Shown: positions 57,274-64,000 of the stretch, piece by piece
Numbering within the stretch: position 1 is the stretch's first letter
How the letters are laid out: each line of letters starts with the position of its first letter
Origin: Volutella citrinella
Lineage: Eukaryota > Ascomycota > Sordariomycetes > Hypocreales > Nectriaceae
Reading direction: 5' to 3'
NCBI GenBank assembly: GCA_034401135.1
Contig: JAWZSP010000007.1
Coordinates: forward strand, 3,100,001-3,164,000
Length of the DNA: 64,000 nucleotides
The notes under the pieces: model-generated
Told to the model about the DNA's origin: nothing
The model's input: the letters and a program-made list of their open reading frames with translations, nothing else
Databases searched by the model: none
Program-made: the position numbers and the translations under genes

Positions 57274-58314
57274 TTACTCCATATCCCAGTCCACCGGCTG
57301 CACGCCCTTGCCCTTGCCCTCCATCAGGGCCTCGAGTTTGTCCTCGTTTGTGACCCAGCCCTGCCTCTTGGCGGAAATGGCAAACTTGATGGGGTCGCGC
57401 CACTCCCTCCACCAGGCCTCCTCGCTCTGGACCGTGTACTGGCGGCCGTCCTCGCCCATGCGGGCCGTGGCAAAGGGCCAGACGGCCTGGACGACCTCGT
57501 ACTTGCTCTTGGGCTTGAGGATCGTCTTGAGGCTGGTGACGATCTTGTGGACCTTGTGGGCGCTCTGGACGCACACGCGGGCGTGCGTGGTGGGGAATGC
57601 GATGGTCAGCGTTCCCTTGTAGCCGATGGACGAGATGAGGCTGCGCAGCTGGCCCTCAATGTACATGGTGTCGAGGTTGGTGACGGTGCGGACGAGGGTG
57701 AAGCTCTTTGACTCTGCGGCGTCGCTGACAAACACGCGACACCACTCCTCGAGGCCGCGGTCGCCGACGACGGGCCGCACGTCCTGCTTGTGGCCGCCGC
57801 GGAAGGCCAGCTCGCCGTCGCTGACGCAGCGGATGTAGTTTGTGCGCATGTTGAATGCGTCCGGGACCAGCAGGCCCATGAGGTTGAGCTTGATGTCGAA
57901 GTCGACCTTTGTCGGCCGGCTGCCCTTGACGTGGATCTGCGGCTTGGGCGGCACCATGGCCTGGTTGCGCAAGAAGGCGGCCAGCGCGGCGGCGTCCTCG
58001 ACCAGGCTGGCGGCCGAGTGCGACGACAGCGTCGTGCCGTCGGGCGAGAGCTTGAACTGCGGCGGCGAGTACAGCCGGTAGTCGAGCTGCGGGATGCCGG
58101 CGAGCGTCTGCCCGGACCGCGACGAGGTGGCGTCCTGGGCGGCGGAGCCCGCGAGGTTGGTCGTCGAGCCGTACTTGGTGAGGGTGCTGCTGTTGGGCGG
58201 CGACGAGAGGCTGCGATGTTCCGACGCGACGGGGATGGGTGTGCTGTCGACGGTCCACGCGGGGATCGGCCCGGCCTGGGCGTCGAGCTCGAATGGGACC
58301 TGTGTGGCTGCCAT
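57274..58314 (-). CDS. Conserved protein of unknown function
   Basis: Single exon, 346 residues starting MAATQVPFELDAQAG. No signal peptide or membrane segment. The N-terminal ~90 residues are Ser/Pro-rich; the rest looks folded: PPKPQIHVKGSRPTKVDFDI, KLNLMGLLVPD, GGHKQDVRPVVGD, LEEWCRVFVSDAAESKSF and WREWRDPIKFAI. I remember similar uncharacterised proteins in other moulds but no domain name. Strong C-ending codon use on this strand supports it being real over the antisense frames. It ends 99 bases from the P450 stop (convergent). Function not known. Confidence 0.8.
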   Translation of the reverse strand: MAATQVPFELDAQAGPIPAWTVDSTPIPVASEHRSLSSPPNSSTLTKYGSTTNLAGSAAQDATSSRSGQTLAGIPQLDYRLYSPPQFKLSPDGTTLSSHSAASLVEDAAALAAFLRNQAMVPPKPQIHVKGSRPTKVDFDIKLNLMGLLVPDAFNMRTNYIRCVSDGELAFRGGHKQDVRPVVGDRGLEEWCRVFVSDAAESKSFTLVRTVTNLDTMYIEGQLRSLISSIGYKGTLTIAFPTTHARVCVQSAHKVHKIVTSLKTILKPKSKYEVVQAVWPFATARMGEDGRQYTVQSEEAWWREWRDPIKFAISAKRQGWVTNEDKLEALMEGKGKGVQPVDWDME

Positions 58315-59426
58315 TCTTGTGAAGCGAGGCTCGGCGTTCGTTTGTATTACGGATTGGGTATTGGCGGGGGAATTTGTGGTGTTTTCGGGGTCGAGGTCAG
58401 ATCAAAATCGCAGGGCCGCGTCAGTCAGAACCCTTGTCGCATTCGCCAGCTCAAGAAGAAGGCCTCATTCACCGCCCAGGTCGCAGGTTTGCAGCTGGCA
58501 GAGTCTGGTCGGCGACCACAGCTCCGGAGGATTCAGCTGTTACGAAGGCCCTGCTATTGCTCCATGGTGAGTACATTGACGGGTGGCGTGAGCTGGAGCA
58601 TCATCCCTCCCAGCCGCACGCATGGAGGGTCAATGTGTCACTCACACATCCCGCCATCAGCCCTATGCGTACGGGCAGGCAGAGGCGATTGCGCTCATGC
58701 GCCAATGGCTTGGGCCGCTTGGCCAAACGCGGCCCCCAAGGAGCAGCGACGAAATTAGCTGAATGCACAGGGCGCTAAACCATGAGAAGGGACTCGCTGT
58801 AGCATGTCAGCTCCTTAATTACACGGGAACCAAACCCAAGGAGGGTATCCTCAGTGTCAGCAATGCCGTGTTTCAGCTGCCGAGCAGGCCAATGACAGTG
58901 CCGGGATGTGCGAGCAGGCCAATCGTTTGCTGCGTGAGACCAGAGCTGAGTACGACGCAGAGAAACGTTGGGATAAAGATATGGGCCTATATTGCACCAC
59001 TTTAGGGATGTTTTGGGATCTCAATGGCTGCTTGTTGGGGGCCGGTCTGTAATTTTTGTGAAGATGTCTTTCTGTTATCGCTCTTCAGACTTGCTGCAGC
59101 AACGTATTGTACTGTCAGCCTTTCCGTCCATATGCGCAAGTAAACAGCTCGCTAGCCTTGACAGCTTACAATTGCACACATTAATATCCCTTACAATAGC
59201 TTGGCAGAGAATTCAAGAAAAAATAAGCGACAAATTCGTCAATGGATGTTCTCATGCTTCCCCAGATTGAAGCTACCCGACACCTGTGGGGGCCACTCTC
59301 GTTATCAGAAGCCGAGATAGGCCGAAACCATCAGGGTGGCTGGTTGCGTCACAGCTCCAACGTCAAACACCACCACGGGCTGTGAACCGCAACCTTGCAA
59401 ACACCGCAACCGCAACTACAGCCACA
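58315..59426. promoter_or_regulatory. Divergent intergenic region, unknown gene / M20 peptidase
   Basis: 1.1 kb between two outward-facing starts. No gene, repeat or RNA gene supported. Confidence 0.45.
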
Positions 59427-60708
59427 ATGCGGTCCGTCACCCTCGCCGTCACCCTGGCAGCCACCAGGGCAGTCGCCCAGCTGCAGGTTCCCTTCGTGCA
59501 CGAATCGCAAGAGGCGGAGCTTCGCCGTGTTTCTGGCGACGCCCCCTCATACAGGGCCGACCTTCTCAGCCTGCACAAGTCGCTCGTCTCAACCTCGTCC
59601 ACCTCTGGCCTGGAGAAGAACGTCAGCCGCTGGCTCGGGGACTACCTCATTGGCCTTGGCTACAAGGTCGAGTTCCAGGCGGTGGCCCCGCGCGACAACA
59701 CGCCCAAGGGCCAGGAACGACTCAACGTCATTGCTGGTCGCGCCACCGAGAATTACGACCCCAAGGTCCTGGTTACGAGCCACATTGACGTGGTGCCGCC
59801 CCATATCCCCTACGAAATCGATCATGGGGATGTCACCAAGGAGACCATGATCAAGGGCCGCGGCTCCGTCGACGCCAAGGGCAGCGTCGCCGCCCAAATC
59901 ATTGCCGTCGAGGACCTCATCAAGACGGGCTCTGTCGACCCGAACAAGATCCTGCTGGCCTTTGTTGTCGGCGAGGAAATCGCCGGCGACGGCATGCACC
60001 AGTTCAGCGATGCCCTGATCAGCCAGGAGCTGCCATACCACCTCAAATCCGCCATCTTTGGCGAGCCGACGGAGAACCAGCTGGCCTGCGGCCACAAGGG
60101 CGCCCTGAACCTCGAGGTCACGGCCCACGGCGTCGGCGGCCACAGCGGATACCCATGGCTGGGCAAGTCGGCCAACGAGCTCCTCATGCGGGCCCTGGTC
60201 AAGATCGTCGATGCGGACCTCGGCAGCAGCGAGTTGTTCGGCAACACCACGGTCAACATCGGCCGGTTTGATGGCGGCGTGGCTGCCAATGTCATTGCGG
60301 AAAAGGCCGTCGCCAAGCTGATTGCCCGCGTCGCCATTGGGCCCCAGGAGACGGGCGCAGATACCGTGCGGGAAAAGATGACGGCCATCTTCAACGAAGT
60401 GGACGCCGAGGCGTTTGACCTCGCCTTCTCCGAGGGCTATGGATCCGTCGAGTGCAACTGCGACGTGGAGGGTGAGTCCCGCTGACTAGAGTCATTGAGA
60501 CAACGGCTAACAACTGCAAGGCTTTGACAAAACCACCACAAACTACGGCACCGACATCCCCAACCTCAAGGGGCCCTACACCAACTACCTCTACGGCCCG
60601 GGGAGCATCATGGTGGCGCACGGCGCGCGCGAGAACTTGACCGTTGGCGATCTTGAGACGGCTGTAGAGGGTTTCCAAAAGCTAATCCTCCATGCGTTGA
60701 AGCAATGA
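59427..60708 (+). CDS. Secreted M20-family metallopeptidase
   Basis: Two exons, 59427-60471 and 60521-60708, give 410 residues. Signal peptide MRSVTLAVTLAATRAVAQ. The M20 (carboxypeptidase S/aminoacylase-like) di-zinc site is visible: SHIDVVPP (His, Asp), KGRGSVDAKG (bridging Asp), GEEIAGDG (catalytic Glu and ligand Glu), GEPTENQ, and a final His in VAHGARENL. The dimerisation insert with GHKGALNLEVTAHGVGGHSGYPW lies between. The secreted form suggests exopeptidase or N-acyl amino-acid hydrolase work on extracellular peptides. I use the ATG at 59427 because the signal peptide begins there; an upstream in-frame part has no conserved sequence. The stop is followed by MRI1 on the other strand (convergent, 142 bp between). 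Confidence 0.9.
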
Positions 60709-60850
60709 GCCGACATTTCCCAAAAATTTAAACACCCTTTTGCCATCCCGGTCCCAGTCTAATGTTAAATATGATCATGACTCCTCCCGCTTTCCAACAT
60801 GAGTAAATAGCAAAACGCAAGCACGTTGAATAGAAATGTGACAGTCGCCT

Positions 60851-62017
60851 CTAGGCGCCAATGACCTTGGCCCAGCGCTCCGGCATAATCTTGCTAAAGT
60901 CAAACTTGCCATCCGCGCCCTTTTCGATGGCGCCCTTCTCCGTCACCACGGCGTCGATGAGCTCGGCGGGCGTGACATCGAACGCCGGGTTCCAGACGCC
61001 CACCCGCTGGTCGGCCGTGGCCACGCGCACCTTTGTGTCGCGGTCGACGGTGCCGTCGGGCCGGACGACGGCGCCGGTGATCTGGGTGAGCTCCTCCTTC
61101 TTGCGCTCCTCAATCTTGATGCCGTCGCCAGTCTCCGTCTCCAGGTCGATGCTGGTGGTGGGCGCGGCGACGATGAACTTGATGCCATGGTGCTTGGCAA
61201 GCACGGCCAGCTGGTACGTGCCAATCTTGTTGGCGGTGTCGCCGTTGCGGACAACGCGGTCGGCGCCGACGATGACGGCTGCAATGTTCTTCTCCTCCTT
61301 GCGCGTGCGGAAGAGCGAGGCGGCCATGGAGTCGGTGATGAGGGTGCTGGGGATGCCCTCGAAGACGAGCTCGAACGCCGTGAGGCGGGAGCCCTGGTTG
61401 TAAGGCCGCGTCTCGGTGCAGAAGGCGTGCTGCAGAAGGGACTTGGCCTGCAGAGTGCGGATGATTCCGAGAGCAGTGCCGTGGCCAGACGTGGCGAGGG
61501 AGCCCGTGTTGCAGTGCGTCAGCACCGAGATCTGCTGCTCGGGCGACGCGGCCACCTGCGATCGGAGCCATTCGGCACCGTGGTCGCCAATGGCGAGGTT
61601 GGTCTGGAGGTCCTTTTCGAAAATCTTCTCCGCTTCCTCGATGAAAGCCAGGACAACATCGTCCTTGCTGGCGGCGGCACCAACGGTTCTGATTTTGGCC
61701 TTGAGCTGGTTGATGGCGTTGGTCAGGTCCACGGCAGTAGGTCGGCTCTCCTTGAGGTAGTCCAGCGCCTCATCGATGTGAGCGATGGCATCCCCAGCGC
61801 TTTCGGCAGTGCAGCCTGCCTTGTGAAGCTCGACAGCCAGGCCAAGACTGGCAACAATGGCGATGGCCGGGGCGCCTCGCGTCCTCATGGAGGCGATGCT
61901 GTCAAAGGCCTCCGCCCGGGTCGACACCAGGTCGTAGTGGAACTCATGGGGAAGACGCAGCTGGTCGAGGACCTCCAGCTGGCCACGGGTGTACTTGACA
62001 GCCTGAAGCACCGACAT
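60851..62017 (-). CDS. MRI1: Methylthioribose-1-phosphate isomerase
   Basis: Second step of methionine salvage: turns 5-methylthioribose-1-phosphate into 5-methylthioribulose-1-phosphate; cytosolic/nuclear. Single exon, 388 residues, normal for the family. MTNA landmarks: STRAEAFDSIASMRTRGAPA (substrate-binding, ~32-51), catalytic Cys169 in THCNTGSLAT, ETRPYNQGSRLTA, and catalytic Asp253 in GADRVVRNGDTANKIGT. The eIF2B-like C-terminal half (KFIVAAPTTSID, PAFDVTPAELIDAVVTEKG) is complete. It is divergent from the TRS130 gene, with a 377-bp shared promoter that contains a CYS3-like site (see findings). Confident. Confidence 0.97.
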   Translation of the reverse strand: MSVLQAVKYTRGQLEVLDQLRLPHEFHYDLVSTRAEAFDSIASMRTRGAPAIAIVASLGLAVELHKAGCTAESAGDAIAHIDEALDYLKESRPTAVDLTNAINQLKAKIRTVGAAASKDDVVLAFIEEAEKIFEKDLQTNLAIGDHGAEWLRSQVAASPEQQISVLTHCNTGSLATSGHGTALGIIRTLQAKSLLQHAFCTETRPYNQGSRLTAFELVFEGIPSTLITDSMAASLFRTRKEEKNIAAVIVGADRVVRNGDTANKIGTYQLAVLAKHHGIKFIVAAPTTSIDLETETGDGIKIEERKKEELTQITGAVVRPDGTVDRDTKVRVATADQRVGVWNPAFDVTPAELIDAVVTEKGAIEKGADGKFDFSKIMPERWAKVIGA

Positions 62018-62394
62018 CTTGTTCGAGGATAGAAAGATGAATGGTTTTGAGTGAATTGAGTGATGTCAAGTTCCCTGAGTGCAGCTACTTGCCCTCTTCG
62101 CCTCCGTGCCAAAATCATGCCCCTCCATTGGATTCTGCCACACCCCGCCATCAAAGCGGGTGTGGCGTCATGGGGTCTGTCCAATCAGCGCATGTCGCCC
62201 CGCCTCACCGCCCTGGAGGCGGGAAAACCAGCCTCCGACAGCTTGTGGGGAGCTCGCCTCCTGGAATGGCAGGTGGTGCGCGTGTACAGGGGTCCAGTAC
62301 TGTGGCTCATTAGGGACAGCTTGGACTGTCGACGGCTTCACAATTCAACACTGCGCCGGATGACAATGACCAGGGCGCATTCCCGCTGTTTGCC
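62018..62394. promoter_or_regulatory. Divergent promoter MRI1 / TRS130 with inverted repeat, CCAAT box and CYS3-like site
   Basis: Inverted repeat GCCACACCCCGC (62137-62148) / GCGGGTGTGGC (62156-62166). A CCAAT box is at 62181-62185. GTGGCGTCAT at 62162-62171 matches the Neurospora CYS3 consensus ATGRYRYCAT at nine of ten bases, overlapping the repeat's right arm. CYS3 controls sulfur genes, which would fit MRI1; the match is short and could be chance. Confidence 0.5.
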
Positions 62395-64000
62395 ATGGAA
62401 CAGCAGTTTTCGACGTCAAAAGTGACTGGTGCGTTATTTCCCCCTCTGGCATCACCGCGCCGTGTCCCATTATAGCAGCTGACATATCGCAGTCGAGTAT
62501 TTCGATCCTCATGATGTCTACAAGTTCCTAGCCCCGGGGCTCGTCCCTCGACTTCCTCTGCACAATCTGAACTGGCAATCGCATGCTGGTCCTCTTCGAT
62601 CCATAGATACGCTTCATGTCGAGCTTGTCCAGGGCGGTGTCGACCCCTCCTCCGCCACAAGGCCCCAGACCCTCCGCCGCTCTGGCAGCACCGTCGACGA
62701 TGGCTTCCAGACTCAGAGCGTTGGCGCCCGTGCCCCCTCCGCCGACCATAGCGATACTCCCTCGGTTCCCTCAAGAGCAGTAGGCAGCCAGCGACGTCAC
62801 CAAATCCCTGGGCTACGCCGAACACCGTACCTCAAGGTGCTACTGGTTCGATGCGACGACAATGATTCCTACAAGACCAGTGTACGCGGGGAAATTCGAG
62901 ATTGGGTCAAGGCGCACACACCGCCATCGAGCAGCTCGAAAAAGAGCAGCGCCGGCAACCAGGAGAAGCACGATGCCTTTGAGTGGCTCATTATACACGT
63001 GGTGTTGCCCAACACCGTCGCGGCCACCCAGCCAAGGACCAGTAGCAAGACAGAGAACTCGGATAAGATGTCAAGATGGCGTGCTAGCTCTACGCCTCTG
63101 ATGGAAAAGCTCAGGAGCGACTTCAATCCCAGCAGCAGCAAATCAGCCGTCGACCACGTGGCTCAGATCCGAATCGGCATCAACGATGTGCCCTACGACC
63201 AGCTCCCAAGGGTAGTCCCAGCAGTTCCCTCTGGCTACTCTGAGGATGAGAACGACGCAGAGGGTGCCTGGCGAGAGCTTGTCACGAGGCTCAAGAGCCT
63301 GATCCTAAATTCTTTCGACATGCGGGTAACTACCTACGAAGAGGACATTAAGGAAAAGGACGCACAGCGAGCCCTGCCGGGCTGGAACTTTTGCACCTTC
63401 TTCATTCTCAAAGAAGGATTGGCGCGTGGGTTTGAGAGCGTCGGCCTCGTCGAGGATGCGCTTGTAGGATACGACGAGCTGAGCGTCGGCTTGGACTCCG
63501 TCCTCCACGAGCATGCCGGCGCAGCTACTCCCACGCGACACGCTGGTGCCATGCTCAGTTATACAGAGGAGCTGAAGGCGACAATCGACAAGGCCCTGGC
63601 CAAGGTCTCGGGCGATGACGACGACGAAGAGGCGGTAGACATGCAGACTGGCACGACATTCCACGAACACTTTGAAGAGATACCCATCAGCGCTACGAAG
63701 AAGTCGTATCGCGACATCATTTTGGCCAACAATGTTTCGGTGTTTGATTTCCGTTGTTACATCTTTGCGCGACAAATCGCTCTATTGCTACGGCTCGGCA
63801 ACGCCTGGTCTACGCGGGAGGAGCTGCTGGCCAAGCTGAAAGAGCAGCAGGAGTCGTTCATACACGGTGTCGCCCCCCTGGCACCGCCCCCCAATCACGC
63901 AGAGGAGGCCGAGAACCTGACGATGCTGGCTGAGATTTGTCGGAGGACTCTGCAGTTCATCCCGACTGTCTCGCAGATCATGCGACAAGACATCCTCAGC
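62395..64000 (+). CDS. TRAPP II subunit Trs130 / TRAPPC10, 3'-truncated by window edge
   Basis: Subunit of the TRAPP II complex, a Rab11/Ypt31 exchange factor at the late Golgi. Exon 1 is 62395-62428 (MEQQFSTSKVT) and exon 2 starts at 62493 and runs off the window with no stop; the frame stays open throughout, about 513 visible residues. The GTGCGT donor restores KVTVEYFDPHDVYKFL, followed by APGLVPRLPLHNLNWQS, FEWLIIHVVLP, MEKLRSDFN, WRELVTRLKSLILNSFDMRV, WNFCTFFILKEGLARGFES and VFDFRCYIFARQIALLLRLG, all typical of the TRAPPC10 N-terminal solenoid. The Ser/Thr-rich insert near 62650-62790 looks like a disordered loop. The gene continues beyond 64000. Confidence 0.93.

Noticed and set aside
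57790..58758. 322-residue frame antisense to the unknown gene at 57274-58314
   Set aside because: Low-complexity Gly/Arg/Val composition typical of antisense frames; the minus strand has the better codon use and folded-looking sequence.
61187..62032. 281-residue frame antisense to MRI1
   Set aside because: Shadow of the MRI1 gene; no motifs.
1..64000. 5S rRNA genes, CRISPR arrays, intact transposase or reverse transcriptase genes, polyketide or peptide synthase cores
   Set aside because: Looked for by motif on both strands; none seen.

Overview
This is nuclear DNA of a filamentous ascomycete (Pezizomycotina, most likely a Sordariomycete and plausibly Hypocreales; I cannot name the species). 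The reasons are many short introns (about 45-120 nt) with GT..AG ends and CTAAC/CTAAT-like branch sites, GC-rich third codon positions, large intergenic spaces, and a gene set typical of moulds: DUF6536 membrane protein, secreted bicupin, GH5 mannanase, DHA2-type MFS pump, P450 and NDUFB8. Splice structures below were built by eye. Each was accepted when the frames closed and conserved residues were restored.

Region by region. 1-5473: the 3' part of a class-II phosphatidylserine decarboxylase, then CTP synthase with 13 exons including a 9-nt exon; both act in phospholipid/CDP metabolism. 5474-11990: gene-poor, with one small Ser/Arg-rich reading frame and a broken SRPK-family kinase carrying two in-frame stops. 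11991-20119: a DUF6536 membrane protein and a large LRR protein with an RVxF-type PP1-docking motif. 20120-24955: a 4.8-kb stretch without a supportable gene. 24956-28383: ribosomal protein L5 (first coding exon is only the ATG), a HAD hydrolase and a methyltransferase that converge. 29724-29813: an intron-containing tRNA-Pro. 30169-42515: MFS pump, a conserved six-exon protein of unknown function, complex I subunit NDUFB8 and the SWR1 chromatin remodeller.

42516-62000 looks more accessory. It holds a truncated copy of the tRNA-Pro 3' half, a secreted GH5 mannanase, a frameshifted gene with a 330-bp internal duplication, an alpha/beta hydrolase, a secreted selenium-binding/methanethiol-oxidase-like protein, a secreted bicupin of the oxalate decarboxylase family lacking the usual lid glutamate, a P450, an unrecognised conserved protein and a secreted M20 peptidase. 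The window ends with the housekeeping pair MRI1 (methionine salvage) and the 5' part of TRS130/TRAPPC10, which share a 377-bp divergent promoter.

I found no CRISPR, rRNA, prophage or intact transposon. The most unusual items are the very small exons, the tRNA-half duplication, the decaying repeat gene, the bicupin lid change and the RVxF motif in the LRR protein. None amounts to a clear new multi-gene system.
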